Source of the DNA: Ruegeria sp. R14_0 | GTDB taxonomy: Bacteria > Pseudomonadota > Alphaproteobacteria > Rhodobacterales > Rhodobacteraceae | DNA: 64,000 nt | Assembly (NCBI RefSeq): GCF_017743975.1 | Contig: NZ_JAGHRC010000002.1 | Span: 558,001 to 622,000 of the forward strand | Direction of reading: 5' to 3' | Shown: positions 35,603-45,355 of the stretch, one piece after another | How the letters are laid out: each line of letters opens with the position of its first letter | How positions within the stretch are numbered: the stretch's first letter is position 1 | Made by a program: the position numbers and the translations under genes | Notes under the pieces: generated by a model | Told to the model about the DNA's origin: nothing | Seen by the model: the letters and a program-made list of their open reading frames with translations, nothing else | Databases searched by the model: none

Positions 35603-37531
35603 ATGTCTGACCGCCCGAACACGCCCTTGCTGGATCTTGTGAACCGCCCTGCGGATCTCAAGCAGTTTTCGGACGCGCAGCTGCACCAAGTGGCGCAGGA
35701 GTTGCGGTCCGAGACGATCTCGGCCGTATCCGTCACCGGCGGACATCTGGGCGCAGGCCTTGGCGTGGTCGAACTGACCACCGCGCTGCATGCCGTGTTC
35801 GACACGCCGCGCGACAAGATCGTCTGGGACGTCGGGCACCAGTGTTACCCGCACAAAATCCTGACCGAACGGCGGGACCGTATCCGCACCCTGCGCATGA
35901 AAGACGGCCTCAGCGGCTTCACCAAGCGCAGCGAAAGTCCCTATGACCCGTTTGGTGCGGCGCATAGCTCGACCTCGATCAGTGCCGCGCTGGGTTTTGC
36001 TGTCGCCCGTGATCTGGGGGGAGTGACCCCCGAAGGTCTGGGCGACGCGATTGCAGTGATTGGCGATGGATCAATGTCTGCGGGTATGGCCTTTGAGGCG
36101 ATGAACAACGCAGGCCACCTGGGAAAACGCCTGATCGTTATCCTGAACGACAATGACATGAGCATCGCCCCGCCGGTCGGTGCGCTGTCCAGCTATCTGT
36201 CACGGCTCTATACCGAGGCCCCGTTCCACGATCTGAAAGCCGCAGCCAAAGGCGCGGTCTCATTGCTGCCGGAACCGTTCCGCGAAGGGGCCAAGCGCGC
36301 CAAGGAAATGCTTAAGGGCATGGCGATGGGCGGGGCATTTTTTGAAGAACTGGGCTTTAGTTATATCGGCCCCATTGACGGGCACGATATGGATCAGCTG
36401 TTGCCAGTCCTGCGAACGGTCAAGGCGCGGGCGACCGGTCCGATCCTGATCCACGTACTGACGAAGAAGGGCAAGGGCTATGCCCCCGCCGAGCAGGCCC
36501 GCGACAAGGGACATGCCACGGCAAAATTCGACGTTGTCACCGGCGAGCAGAAAAAAGCTCCGTCCAATGCACCGTCATATACGTCTGTCTTTGGCAAAAC
36601 GCTGGTCGAAGCGGCAGGCCGGGACGATAAGATCGTCGCCGTCACGGCTGCAATGCCGGATGGTACGGGCCTGAACCTGTTTGCAGAACGCTACCCCTCG
36701 CGCTGTTTCGACGTCGCAATTGCCGAGCAACACGGTGTCACCTTTTCCGCCGCATTGGCCGCTGGCGGCATGAAGCCCTTCTGCGCAATGTATTCGACCT
36801 TTCTGCAACGTGGTTACGATCAGGTCGTGCATGACGTTGCTATTCAGCGCCTTCCGGTGCGCTTTGCAATCGACCGCGCGGGTCTGGTCGGCGCAGACGG
36901 CGCGACCCATGCAGGATCGTTCGACATCGCCTATCTTGCCAACCTGCCCGGCATGGTCGTGATGGCCGCGGCGGATGAGGCCGAGCTGGTGCATATGGTG
37001 GCGACTGCCGCTGCATATGATGACGGCCCGATTGCATTCCGCTATCCGCGCGGCGAAGGGGTTGGCGTTGACCTGCCGGAACAGGGCGAAGTTCTTGAGA
37101 TCGGCAAGGGACGCATCATCCAAAAAGGCGCGCGCGTTGCGCTGCTCTCGTTTGGCACACGGTTGGCAGAGGTGCAGAAAGCGGCTGAGGCCCTGGCTGC
37201 GCGCGGAATCACTCCGACCATCGCGGACGCCCGTTTCGCGAAACCCCTGGATCGCGACCTGATCCTTGATCTGGCCGCCAACCACGAGGCGCTGATCACC
37301 ATCGAAGAAGGTGCCATCGGCGGCTTTGGCAGCCATGTTTCACAGCTATTGGCGAATGAAGGCGTATTCGATCAGGGTCTCAAGTACCGCTCGATGGTCC
37401 TGCCCGATATTTTTATCGACCAGGCCAGCCCTGCGGATATGTATGCCGTTGCCGGGATGAATGCCGAGCAAATCGAGGCCAAGGTGCTGGCGGTTCTCGG
37501 TGTCGCCACCATCGGTGAGAAACGCGCTTAA
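35603..37531 (+). CDS. dxs: 1-deoxy-D-xylulose-5-phosphate synthase
   Basis: 642 residues, normal length. The TPP motif [18 protein letters not shown] and later [17 protein letters not shown] with the catalytic His, plus the DIGHQCY-like [10 protein letters not shown] near the N-terminus, identify it. First enzyme of the MEP isoprenoid pathway, pyruvate plus glyceraldehyde-3-phosphate. Same operon as ispA, which uses the products. Confidence 0.97.
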   Translation: MSDRPNTPLLDLVNRPADLKQFSDAQLHQVAQELRSETISAVSVTGGHLGAGLGVVELTTALHAVFDTPRDKIVWDVGHQCYPHKILTERRDRIRTLRMKDGLSGFTKRSESPYDPFGAAHSSTSISAALGFAVARDLGGVTPEGLGDAIAVIGDGSMSAGMAFEAMNNAGHLGKRLIVILNDNDMSIAPPVGALSSYLSRLYTEAPFHDLKAAAKGAVSLLPEPFREGAKRAKEMLKGMAMGGAFFEELGFSYIGPIDGHDMDQLLPVLRTVKARATGPILIHVLTKKGKGYAPAEQARDKGHATAKFDVVTGEQKKAPSNAPSYTSVFGKTLVEAAGRDDKIVAVTAAMPDGTGLNLFAERYPSRCFDVAIAEQHGVTFSAALAAGGMKPFCAMYSTFLQRGYDQVVHDVAIQRLPVRFAIDRAGLVGADGATHAGSFDIAYLANLPGMVVMAAADEAELVHMVATAAAYDDGPIAFRYPRGEGVGVDLPEQGEVLEIGKGRIIQKGARVALLSFGTRLAEVQKAAEALAARGITPTIADARFAKPLDRDLILDLAANHEALITIEEGAIGGFGSHVSQLLANEGVFDQGLKYRSMVLPDIFIDQASPADMYAVAGMNAEQIEAKVLAVLGVATIGEKRA

Positions 37532-37558
37532 AGCGCAGAGTTGAGCGCCCTGGGTGAG

Positions 37559-37626
37559 ACGCAACCAAAACGGGGCAGGCGCCGCGAGGCCAGCGCCGCA
37601 GGCGCGCGATCCCCAAGTGGTTGCGT
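37559..37626. repeat. Nested intergenic stem-loop after dxs
   Basis: ACGCAACCA (37559-37567) pairs with TGGTTGCGT (37618-37626), GGGG with CCCC inside, and a GC-rich inner stem (GGCGC/GCGCC). No T-run follows directly; six T appear at 37733-37738. Could be a terminator, a REP-type element or a structured RNA. Confidence 0.45.
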
Positions 37627-37783
37627 TCGAATGCTTTCTTGGCAAAGTTTCAGAGTCCGTAGATTGGAAGTGAGTCCCTGGGAACACAGAACGGGTTCTC
37701 GTCCCGGCGCGACATTTCTGCCAGCCCGCTTTTTTGTTAGGTGTTCAAAAAACGAAAATTCCACCCTTTGAGCAGGCGGGCGG

Positions 37784-38218
37784 ATGAGAAAGATGATGGC
37801 AGCGCTGGCGGCGCTCACTCTGGCGAGTGTTCCGGCAGCGTCAAAAGAGATACAGGTCGGCAATGATCGGGGCGGACGGATCGTGGATCGCATGGTCCAG
37901 ATCGAAATTGCCAACCGGACCCAGGCACAGTTTCGGATTACCGGAGATTATTGCCACTCCAGCTGTACCATGCTGTTGGGGGCAGATGACGTCTGCGTGT
38001 CCCCGAAAACAGTGTTCGGGTTCCATGGACCCCACCGTGCAAACCGTACAAAAATGACCACAGATGAGTTCGACAGAAAAAGCGTCTCGCTGTCCAGATA
38101 TTACCCCAGTCCGGTCAAAAGCTGGTTCATGTCCAAGGCCAGATTCGCAGGCCCGAATGAACTTTTGTATGTATCTGGCGAATACCTGATCGGCCTCGGC
38201 ATAAAGGAATGCGCCTGA
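37784..38218 (+). CDS. Secreted hypothetical protein, possibly ClpP/crotonase-like
   Basis: 144 residues. An N-terminal signal peptide (MMAALAALTLASVPAASKE) leads to a mature protein with DYCHSSCTMLLGADDVCVSP, which resembles the serine region of periplasmic ClpP-like proteins (COG3904), then KTVFGFHGPHRANRT. Small for that family and without a clear catalytic triad. Function unknown. Last gene before the genomic island. Confidence 0.6.
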   Translation: MRKMMAALAALTLASVPAASKEIQVGNDRGGRIVDRMVQIEIANRTQAQFRITGDYCHSSCTMLLGADDVCVSPKTVFGFHGPHRANRTKMTTDEFDRKSVSLSRYYPSPVKSWFMSKARFAGPNELLYVSGEYLIGLGIKECA

Positions 38219-38656
38219 GCGTCGAAGGCAAAAAGATCAGTCGGGCAACCCGGCATGGCTTCAGTGAGATTGAGAAAAGTGGTGCCTCAAGAGAGCATTT
38301 TATCTAAAATAGTTCATAAGTATATGAAAATAAACATTATCGCAAGGCCCTCAGTTTCCCTGTGTCGCGTTTTGTGTCACCTTCATTGAGGCTAGTGGAC
38401 CTGATTTTAAGTCTTCTGACATCTTCGGTGTAAACGAAGCGTTTTTCAGAGGGTTCGTCACCTCAAAAGGCGAGTTAACATTCGCTGCGCCGAATGCGTC
38501 AGTGTGCCGTGAGCCCATTGCTGCTGTTGCCAGCCTACTTGGCTGCTGCGCTTGCGCTCGTCCAGTTCGGTTGCATTGCAGACGTTCGAGGTTTGGGTAA
38601 CGAACTCACAGGACGCGGACTTAGCTGCCTTCCGAGCTTGAAAGCCCAACGTCCGT
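38219..38656. other. Intergenic region containing the left island junction
   Basis: Holds the 14-bp tRNA end duplication at 38280 and then A+T-rich sequence. No gene or RNA seen. A small plus-strand frame opens at 38494 but has no recognisable content. Confidence 0.5.
38280..38293. repeat. Left attachment site (att) duplicate
   Basis: TGGTGCCTCAAGAG, identical to 43276-43289, the 3' end of tRNA-Thr on the other side of the island. Confidence 0.8.
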
Positions 38657-39277
38657 TCAACAAATCACCACACCCGCTAACGACATCCGTTCTTCGGCGC
38701 TTTCCGTCGGGGCGGCTGAGAGAGTCCCATCCTTCACGACGGTGACGTGATAGCCTCGATTTCTGGCCGCCAGCGCCGTCTTTTGGACACAGTAATTCAT
38801 GTCCAAACCAACAAGACGTAGCCTGCCGACGTCGCGACTCTCAAAAAGAGCATCCAGTTCGCCCGTTTCGAATGCATCCTGCACGCGCTTAACAAGCACA
38901 TGGTCGGGTAGTGATGTGAAAGCCTCGGCAATTTCTGTCCCGGCGCTGCCTTCTAGTGCTTGCCCTTTCATCATGAGCCTCGCTACCGTCTTTGTAGAAG
39001 GGATCGACCATTCCTGACGCACGGCGATGATGGGATTGCCTTGCGCACGCGCAGCTTCTGCTTCCGCAAGAATGACGGCTGCGGCGGCTTCTTTTGCAGC
39101 CTTCGAGTAAGGACCGCATTGCCAGAATATTGACTGTAGATCGATCAGCAGAAGTGCTGATCCATTCCGGTCCGGTATCGTTTCTCCAACACTGACCGCG
39201 CCAATGCGTCTTATACCGTTGCCGAGCCAGAGTATGAGTAGCAAGACGGCAGCGGCCAAGAAAACACCGAGAGTCAT
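38657..39277 (-). CDS. Membrane-anchored isochorismatase-like cysteine hydrolase
   Basis: 206 residues. An N-terminal membrane helix (VFLAAAVLLLILWLGNG, residues 5-21) precedes an isochorismatase-fold domain. Catalytic residues are visible: Asp in LLLIDLQ, Lys in VLVKRVQDAFETG and Cys in LDMNYCVQKTALAA. Anchoring is unusual for this soluble family. Overlap by ATGA with the MarR gene upstream. Likely hydrolyses an amide or enol ether of an unknown compound, perhaps the effector sensed by the MarR protein. Confidence 0.8.
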   Translation of the reverse strand: MTLGVFLAAAVLLLILWLGNGIRRIGAVSVGETIPDRNGSALLLIDLQSIFWQCGPYSKAAKEAAAAVILAEAEAARAQGNPIIAVRQEWSIPSTKTVARLMMKGQALEGSAGTEIAEAFTSLPDHVLVKRVQDAFETGELDALFESRDVGRLRLVGLDMNYCVQKTALAARNRGYHVTVVKDGTLSAAPTESAEERMSLAGVVIC

Positions 39278-39720
39278 TCGCTCTCTCCTGCTTGGGTTTT
39301 TAGTCTGTCCGCCACTGCGAGCACGACCTCAAGCGCCGTGGAAATTTCTTCACTGCTTAGGCTCGAACCAACCCTCTCCATAAGCTTCAATTCGTTCGAA
39401 ATGATCTCTTCAATGAGGGTACGACCATGATCGGTCAACGCCAGGATTGGAGAGCGTTTGTGGCGAGGATTTGGGCGTTGCTCGACCAGGCCTGATGCCA
39501 GCGTTTCATTGCACATTATCTGAACGTATTGCCGTTTGATTTCGAGCCTTGCAGCAATCTCTGGGACGGTCTGCTCTCCATATTTGTCCAGCATCTCCAG
39601 AACGGCCCGCATACGGACTGTAAGGTTTGTTCCAACTAAACCCGCTTCAACGCAAGCTTCCGCGGCCTGCATCAAGGGGCGTGACATCCAAATCAACTGG
39701 TGAAGGTGCTTTTGTTTCAT
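39274..39720 (-). CDS. MarR family transcriptional regulator
   Basis: 148 residues from MKQKHL (an upstream start at 39735 lies in the operator). Winged helix at about residues 40-105 (TVPEIAARLEIKRQYVQIMC, PNPRHKRSPILALTDHGRTL). First gene of a two-gene operon with the hydrolase, with a good palindrome overlapping the promoter side, so likely autorepressed. Confidence 0.85.
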   Translation of the reverse strand: MKQKHLHQLIWMSRPLMQAAEACVEAGLVGTNLTVRMRAVLEMLDKYGEQTVPEIAARLEIKRQYVQIMCNETLASGLVEQRPNPRHKRSPILALTDHGRTLIEEIISNELKLMERVGSSLSSEEISTALEVVLAVADRLKTQAGESE

Positions 39721-39741
39721 AATGACAATATACATGTCATT
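39721..39741. promoter_or_regulatory. Candidate MarR operator
   Basis: AATGACA (39721-39727), seven bases, TGTCATT (39735-39741): a perfect 7-bp inverted repeat touching the regulator start codon. Two further half-sites, ATGACA and ATGTCA, follow. Confidence 0.65.
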
Positions 39742-40198
39742 ATGACAACTAAAATGTCAATTCTCAGATAATTCAGACTTTGGTGTATTGTGCAGCATTC
39801 GATGCTTTGGGCTCTCCCCCGCCATTCTCTGCATGCGGGATCAATGCCTGTTGTCAGTAGGTTGGCCGACATCACATCAAGCTGCCACTACTTCTGAGCG
39901 ATTCCTTAGGGTTTGTGTCGCTAGTTCGCCGTACTTTGTGCTCCTTTTCCGAACACACGACGGACCAATTCAAGAGGAGAATTCCACAGAGAAGTGTTAG
40001 GAACAAATCTGACTATGGCAGCCGGTAATCTCGCACCGGTTTTGCCAATGTGGAGAAGTGGGAAGGAGTGAAAATGACCAGCGAAGCGGGCGCAGCAGTC
40101 AGAACTATTGCTTGAAGCTACTTGCTCACCGCCTATTCCCACGGATTGCCCGAATTGTGCTAGTGTGTAGATCGAATAAGCAAGCATCTGAGGCGGGT
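39742..40198. other. Intergenic region upstream of the dioxygenase
   Basis: About 455 bp with no supported gene. AAGGAG followed by a 13-residue ORF at 40074-40115 is the only ribosome-binding signal. It might be a leader peptide or a remnant. Confidence 0.4.
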
Positions 40199-41071
40199 AT
40201 GGAAATTAATCCAATCACCGGAACATTCGGAGCTGAGATTTCGGGGATCGATCTGTCCTCTGAGATATCGGAGACACTAGCGGAGGCTTTGCGTGATGCG
40301 CTGGCCAAGCATCTGGTAATTGTCATGCGCAATCAGCCACTAGGCCCCGACCAACAGCAGGTGCTGACCCGGGTTTTCGGTGAGCCATCGGTCAACCCCT
40401 ACGCGCCAGGGCCAGATGCACACCCAGAGATGACATCAATAATAAAAGAGGCGGATGAACGTACCGGAGTGTTTGGAGGCGGCTGGCATACCGATCTGAG
40501 TTTTCTTGATAACCCGCCGGGCGGCTCAGTGCTGGTAGGGATCGACATTCCGCCTTATGGCGGCGACACAATGTTCTGCAGCCAACAAGCTGCTTGGGAC
40601 AGCCTGCCGGAAGCCATGAAAGACCTTCTGGAAAATCGCGATGCGATCCATGTGGGAAAGCCATATGGAATTAGATGGGCCCCACCGGTTGAAGAACAAG
40701 CGATGAAAGAGTCGACCAAACGAAATGACCCCGATGCAGATCGCGAGCGTTTCCACCCAGCCGTCATGATCCATCCGGTGACAGGCCGAAAGAGCCTTTA
40801 TATCAATCCAACCTACACGCACCGGTTGGACGGCCTGACCGAGGCACAAAGTTCACCGATATTGAACCAGTTGTTTGAACATTGCACACTGCCGGAACAC
40901 TGCCTGCGACTGCGTTGGAGCAAAGATATGGTGGCAATTTGGGACAACTATTCAACCCAGCACTACGCGATCAACGACTACCACGGTTTCCGGCGCGAAA
41001 TGCGTCGCGCGACGTTTCAAAGCGCAGGCATCGACGCCTGGCGCGGCAAAACATCGGCGCGAGCATCCTGA
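40199..41071 (+). CDS. TauD/TfdA family 2-oxoglutarate-dependent dioxygenase
   Basis: 290 residues from MEINPITG; the frame is open further upstream without homology. The iron-binding HxD is WHTDLSF, and the distal His lies in STQHYAINDYHGFRREMRR with the 2-oxoglutarate Arg after it. The start EINPITGTFGAEISGIDLS is typical of TauD/TfdA. Oxidises and splits a sulfonate, phenoxyacetate or similar compound; substrate unknown. Cargo of the island. Confidence 0.9.
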   Translation: MEINPITGTFGAEISGIDLSSEISETLAEALRDALAKHLVIVMRNQPLGPDQQQVLTRVFGEPSVNPYAPGPDAHPEMTSIIKEADERTGVFGGGWHTDLSFLDNPPGGSVLVGIDIPPYGGDTMFCSQQAAWDSLPEAMKDLLENRDAIHVGKPYGIRWAPPVEEQAMKESTKRNDPDADRERFHPAVMIHPVTGRKSLYINPTYTHRLDGLTEAQSSPILNQLFEHCTLPEHCLRLRWSKDMVAIWDNYSTQHYAINDYHGFRREMRRATFQSAGIDAWRGKTSARAS

Positions 41072-41166
41072 AGGCGATATTCCCGTTGAGCCATCAGATT
41101 GTGCTGCTGTGCGGAGGTTGCTGCAATCTACTTGCTTATTATGAACAGCCAGACGACACATAACCT

Positions 41167-41778
41167 ATGTCCAGAGAAGCTGACCAAATCATAGGTTTGT
41201 ATCGTCGACACGCACAGGCTTGGGCCCATCTTCGAGGCTCGGAGCTTCAAGAAGAGGTTTGGCTCGAAAAATTCGTTCAACTACTACCTCCCAGTGGTTC
41301 AGTTTTGGACATCGGCTGCGGTTCTGGAAAGCCAATTGGTCAATATCTGTTTGATAAAGGTTGCGCGGTCACTGGAATCGACTCCTCTCCTGAGTTGATC
41401 GAGATTTCGCGAAGAAACTTACCAGAGTGTGACTGGTTGATTTCAGATATGCGTGACCTGCAACTAGACAGGAAATTCAATGGCATCATGGCGTGGAATA
41501 GTAGTTTTCATCTGACACCAAATGGTCAACGCCAAATGTTCCCGGTCTTTGAACGGCATGCCACGCCTGCGGCCGCGCTTATGTTCACAAGCGGACCAAG
41601 CCACGGAATTGCAATTGGTGAGTTTGAGGGGGAAGCTCTCTACCACTCCAGTCTAGATAGCGAAGAATATCGTGCATTGCTGGACGGGCACGGCTTCGAT
41701 GTCATAGATCACATCGTCGAGGATGAGCGTTGCGGTCTACATACGGTTTGGCTCTGTCGATACAGGGATACTGCTTGA
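41167..41778 (+). CDS. Class I SAM-dependent methyltransferase
   Basis: 203 residues. The SAM motif VLDIGCGSGKPIGQYLFDKG (about residues 44-63), then AVTGIDSSPELIEISRRN and the IMAWNSSFHLT region are typical of class I methyltransferases. Acceptor unknown. Its last 70 nt overlap the end of the convergent integrase remnant. It may be co-transcribed with the dioxygenase 95 nt upstream. Confidence 0.85.
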   Translation: MSREADQIIGLYRRHAQAWAHLRGSELQEEVWLEKFVQLLPPSGSVLDIGCGSGKPIGQYLFDKGCAVTGIDSSPELIEISRRNLPECDWLISDMRDLQLDRKFNGIMAWNSSFHLTPNGQRQMFPVFERHATPAAALMFTSGPSHGIAIGEFEGEALYHSSLDSEEYRALLDGHGFDVIDHIVEDERCGLHTVWLCRYRDTA

Positions 41779-43135
41779 GGTCGGATAGGCACATCACCGA
41801 CAACTTTGCTCATGTGTTCATGAAGAACTCTGATCGAGAAGCCTGTCCCATAGCAAGCGCCAGTTCCCTTGTTGGTCCAACCTAGGATCGAGTTTCGGAT
41901 TTCCTGCGGAACCTCGGCTTCCCGCAATCTGTCTTGCATACTATGACGCAAGCAATGGGAAGTTTTTTTATCTTTGTCTTCGATCTGTAACCCATCCAAC
42001 CACTTGTTGATTGTGTTTGAAGCATGGACCGCCAAATTTTCCGGTGGGGAAGCATTAAGATTGATGTAGCGAGGGAACAGGAAGCCCTTGTTGGTGCCTT
42101 TCTGAGCGCGTTTAGCTGCCCACAACGCAGTGCCGACTAATAGAACCAACCGGGTTGAAGGGGCTGTTTTGAGCGAACGTACCTCAAATTCCTTAAGAAT
42201 GACATGAGGATATTGCCCGTCGAGAACCAAATCCTCCACCCTTATCGCAACGGCTTCGGCCATTCTCATACCTGTGTCGGACAGGATGGCAACAATCCAA
42301 CGGACGTCATCGTCACTGTCAAAACAAGCCCGCTGAATCAGTCGTACTTCAACATTAGTGTAGGGCAGCTTGTTCTTTCGATCTTTCCCTTTCTCTGGGA
42401 TTAGTAGTGACTTGAAGATTTCCCGATCCTGCAATTCAAATTCACGGCAGATCGTCGAAAAATGGGGCGTATGTCGTTCAGGCGTCGAGTAACCGTGTCC
42501 GTCTTGTTCTCCCGTTCCTCAAGGAGATACCGCACAAAGCCAATCGCATGTGTTCGTGTATAGCGATCAACGGGCAGGTCTCCACACACGGATATGAAAT
42601 AGTTGACCACACGGGAACGGCCAATTCCTTGCCGACTCTCCGGGTCTTCCCCTGTCAACTCAAAGTACCTTTTCAGCCCTTCTGATAGGAACATCGGGGG
42701 TTTCTCCCCAAAGAACAAATCGGCTGCTCGTCTGTGGATTAGCGGAAGGTCGTTTTGCCAGTTTTCTCGCTGGTCTTCAGGCCGAAAGGTACCCGCCTTA
42801 ATGCGTAGATCATCCAGAAAATTATCTACCTGAAGTTCATCGCCAGTGTACTCAACGGATTGTCCGGGTCTGAGGCCGTAAGTGTCCAGCATAGCAATTG
42901 CAGCCGAAATGACTTCTGGGCCTGCTGCAACTTCACCGTTTTTGACGCTTTTCCAAAACTCATCTTGTTCTGTGGCCTTTCTGTGGGCCAAAGCTGCCGC
43001 CTCTTTGCGGTCTTTCATTTGAAGGGAGAAGTAGATTTCGTTCCGCTTGTTTAGCTTTGGGTAGTGCTTTCGAACCTCTTGGGAAACTCGCCTGCGGAAG
43101 TACCAAACGCCATTTGGGTTCTTCTGTTCGATGTA
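41709..43135 (-). pseudogene. Tyrosine-recombinase integrase, frameshifted and without start codon
   Basis: Two minus-strand frames (43135-42401 and 42434-41709) together read as one phage-type integrase. The N-terminus NPNGVWYFRRRVSQEVRKHY is present but preceded by TGA and lacks any start codon until 43018. The catalytic half has TGMRMAEAVAIR, SHCLRHSMQDRL (HxxR) and a final Tyr near GACYGTG. The join lies at a run of five T (42458-42462 on the plus strand A-run); adding one T restores a continuous DIRPIF-STICREFELQDREIF reading. So one base loss plus start loss. A sequencing error could explain the frameshift but not the missing start. Confidence 0.8.
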
Positions 43136-43275
43136 TCAGGCCATTACCAGAATCGCTGCTGCTTCGAAGATGATCAGGGGCATTATGGCACCCCTCGCGT
43201 CACCATTTGTGTCACCTCTAAAGGGTCACATTTCCCGTGAAAACCCTTATTTTTATGATGTTTTTGCGAAAGCAC

Positions 43276-43351
43276 TGGTGCCTCAAGAGGGACTCGAACC
43301 CCCGACCTTGTCCTTACGAAGGACCTGCTCTACCAGCTGAGCTATTGAGGC
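43276..43351 (-). tRNA. tRNA-Thr (anticodon CGT)
   Basis: 76 nt on the minus strand with encoded CCA. Acceptor GCCTCAA/TTGAGGC, D-arm AGCTCAGCTGGTAGAGC, anticodon loop TTCGTAA, T-arm GGGTTCGAGTCC. Its last 14 nt (43276-43289) are the integration site of the island. Confidence 0.97.
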
Positions 43352-43490
43352 AAGCGAAGGTCCGTTTAAACCTTCGTTCGAATGCACGCAAGCCTCGTTC
43401 TGCGCGATTTCTTTGTGCTGATCCCACATGACAAACGGCGTCGGTATCCAGTTTCCAGTGTGAACTTTTTGTAACGGTGCCGATTGTGGG

Positions 43491-43528
43491 TTGCTGTTTG
43501 ATCTGTATTTCAATATTTCATGAAATAT
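43491..43528 (+). promoter_or_regulatory. Promoter/operator of the ars operon
   Basis: TTGCTG (43491-43496), 17 nt, then TATTTC (43514-43519). Overlapping the -10 and the start codon is ATATTTCATGAAATAT (43513-43528), a perfect 16-bp palindrome of the ArsR/SmtB type. The predicted transcription start falls about at the ATG of 43527, so the mRNA may be leaderless; no ribosome binding site is visible. Confidence 0.65.
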
Positions 43529-44360
43529 GATAGAAGAGATCACCAACCAACTGTCCATTCTGGGCCACCCGCAGCGTATTTCTGTGTTTCGCATGTTAAT
43601 GCGACGGTTTCCTGACACCGTTCCGGCCGGAGAGCTGGCGGAGGAGCTTGGGATCAAGGCAAGCACCTTGTCGAACTACCTCAACGCGCTTCAGCGGTCG
43701 GGGCTGGTGAAACAAGAGAGGTCGGGAACGTCTCTGCTCTATTCGATTGAAATGAACAACGTGCAGCAAATGCTCGACTTTCTGATCGTCGATTGCTGCC
43801 GTGGTCGCCCTGATATCTGCATGCCCTTTTCCAAAGGAACTGAGACCATGACTGATCGGAAGTTCAACGTATTGTTTTTGTGCGTCGGCAATTCTGCCCG
43901 CTCGATCTTTGCCGAATCCCTGCTGCGTTCGCTGGGCAGCGATCGGTTCAACGTCTATTCAGCTGGGACGCAACCTTCATCCGAGCTCAACCCATTTGCC
44001 GTGCAAGTCCTAAGCGACAAGGGGCACGACACATCGGTTCTGCGATCCAAACATATGTCCGAGTTTGCAGAACCCGGCGCGCCCGAGATGGATTTCGTTT
44101 TCACCGTCTGCAATCAGGCCGCGAACGAGGAATGCCCCGCGTGGGAAGGCCAACCGATCAGCGGCCACTGGGGCATGCCCGACCCGGTTAAGGCCGAAGG
44201 CACGGACGCAGAGAAAAGTCTTGCCTTTCAAAACGCTTACGGTGCGCTCAAGCGCCGGATCGAGGCGTTTACCTCTTTGCCGGTCGAAAGCCTTGACCGG
44301 ATCGCCTTGCAATCTGCTGTCGATGAAATCGGCAGAAAGTCTATCGAGGACACAAAATGA
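43527..44360 (+). CDS. arsC: ArsR repressor fused to thioredoxin-type arsenate reductase
   Basis: 277 residues in two parts. Residues 1-100 form an ArsR winged helix ([20 protein letters not shown]) with C90, C91 and C98 in [10 protein letters not shown] as probable As(III)-binding thiols. Residues about 110-277 form a low-molecular-weight-phosphatase-type ArsC: CxxxxxR in C119-R125 (LCVGNSARS), with C195 and C203 as the later cysteines of the redox relay and an acidic MPDP segment. As(V) reduction and As(III) sensing are therefore in one polypeptide. First gene of an overlapping four-gene operon. Confidence 0.9.
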   Translation: MIEEITNQLSILGHPQRISVFRMLMRRFPDTVPAGELAEELGIKASTLSNYLNALQRSGLVKQERSGTSLLYSIEMNNVQQMLDFLIVDCCRGRPDICMPFSKGTETMTDRKFNVLFLCVGNSARSIFAESLLRSLGSDRFNVYSAGTQPSSELNPFAVQVLSDKGHDTSVLRSKHMSEFAEPGAPEMDFVFTVCNQAANEECPAWEGQPISGHWGMPDPVKAEGTDAEKSLAFQNAYGALKRRIEAFTSLPVESLDRIALQSAVDEIGRKSIEDTK

Positions 44361-45355
44361 CCACTTACGCGGTAAACGGCCTGGGCCGGATCGGAAAACT
44401 GGCCCTGAAGCCGTTGCTTGAAAAAGGGGCGAAAATCGCCTGGATCAACGATGGCGTTGGCGACCCAGAGATGCACGCGCATCTGCTGGAGTTTGACACC
44501 GTGCACGGGCGTTGGGATGCCACGTTTGACCATGACGCCGACAGCGTCACGATCAACGGCACCCGCCTGCCATTCATTGGTACCAAGGACCTCAACGAAC
44601 TGCCGCTGGACGGCGTCGATGTGGTGATTGACTGCACAGGCGTCTTCAAGACCGAGGCCAAGTTGGCGCCCTATTTTGAGGCTGGCGTGAAGAAGGTTGT
44701 CGTCTCGGCCCCGGTCAAAGATGGCCCGACCGCTAATATCGTCGTGGGCGTCAATGACGGCACCTATGATCCCGCCGTCCACCAGATCGTCACGGCGGCA
44801 TCCTGCACCACGAACTGTCTGGCCCCCGTCGTCAAGGTGATCCACGACAACCTGGGCATTCGCCACGGGTCCATGACCACCATCCATGACGTGACCAACA
44901 CCCAGACCATCGTGGACCGCCCTGCAAAGGACCTGCGCCGGGCGCGGTCGGCGCTGAACTCCCTGATCCCGACCACCACAGGCTCGGCCACCGCGATCAC
45001 GCTGATCTATCCCGAGCTCAAAGGGCGGCTGAACGGCCATGCGGTCCGTGTACCACTGCTGAACGCCTCGCTGACCGATTGCGTGTTCGAAGTTGAACGC
45101 GAAACCACGGTCGAAGAGGTGAACGGGTTTTTCCAGGCCGCAGCAGAAGGCGAGCTGAAGGGCATTCTGGGCTATGAAACCCGCCCGTTGGTGTCGACCG
45201 ACTACACCAATGACGAACGCTCTTCCATCGTGGATGCACCGTCGACCATGGTGGTGAACGGCACGCAGGTGAAGATCTATGCCTGGTATGACAACGAGAT
45301 GGGTTATGCCCATCGTCTGGTCGATGTTGCCTTGATGGTCGGAGCCTCGTTGTGA
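44357..45355 (+). CDS. ArsJ-associated glyceraldehyde-3-phosphate dehydrogenase
   Basis: 332 residues. NAD motif [12 protein letters not shown] at the start and catalytic Cys in [14 protein letters not shown] with the His later in [10 protein letters not shown]... region. In ars operons this enzyme uses arsenate in place of phosphate to make 1-arseno-3-phosphoglycerate. ATGA overlaps on both sides with the ArsR-ArsC and arsJ genes make the link to ArsJ firm. Its active site differs little from normal GAPDH. Confidence 0.92.
   Translation: MTTYAVNGLGRIGKLALKPLLEKGAKIAWINDGVGDPEMHAHLLEFDTVHGRWDATFDHDADSVTINGTRLPFIGTKDLNELPLDGVDVVIDCTGVFKTEAKLAPYFEAGVKKVVVSAPVKDGPTANIVVGVNDGTYDPAVHQIVTAASCTTNCLAPVVKVIHDNLGIRHGSMTTIHDVTNTQTIVDRPAKDLRRARSALNSLIPTTTGSATAITLIYPELKGRLNGHAVRVPLLNASLTDCVFEVERETTVEEVNGFFQAAAEGELKGILGYETRPLVSTDYTNDERSSIVDAPSTMVVNGTQVKIYAWYDNEMGYAHRLVDVALMVGASL

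Larger units (their letters stand above)
38280..43289. mobile_element. Genomic island integrated in tRNA-Thr(CGT)
   Basis: About 5.0 kb between two copies of TGGTGCCTCAAGAG, the last 14 nt (with CCA) of tRNA-Thr. The intact tRNA is at the right end, and a tyrosine integrase remnant lies next to it, reading away from the tRNA. The cargo is a MarR/hydrolase pair, a dioxygenase and a methyltransferase, and base composition is visibly more A+T-rich than the surroundings. This is the classical form of tRNA-targeted islands. The integrase is broken, so the island is probably fixed. Confidence 0.85.

Noticed and set aside
44237-45313. 358-codon minus-strand frame across the ars GAPDH
   Set aside because: Antisense of a clear GAPDH. 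High GC with third-position bias opens such frames often.
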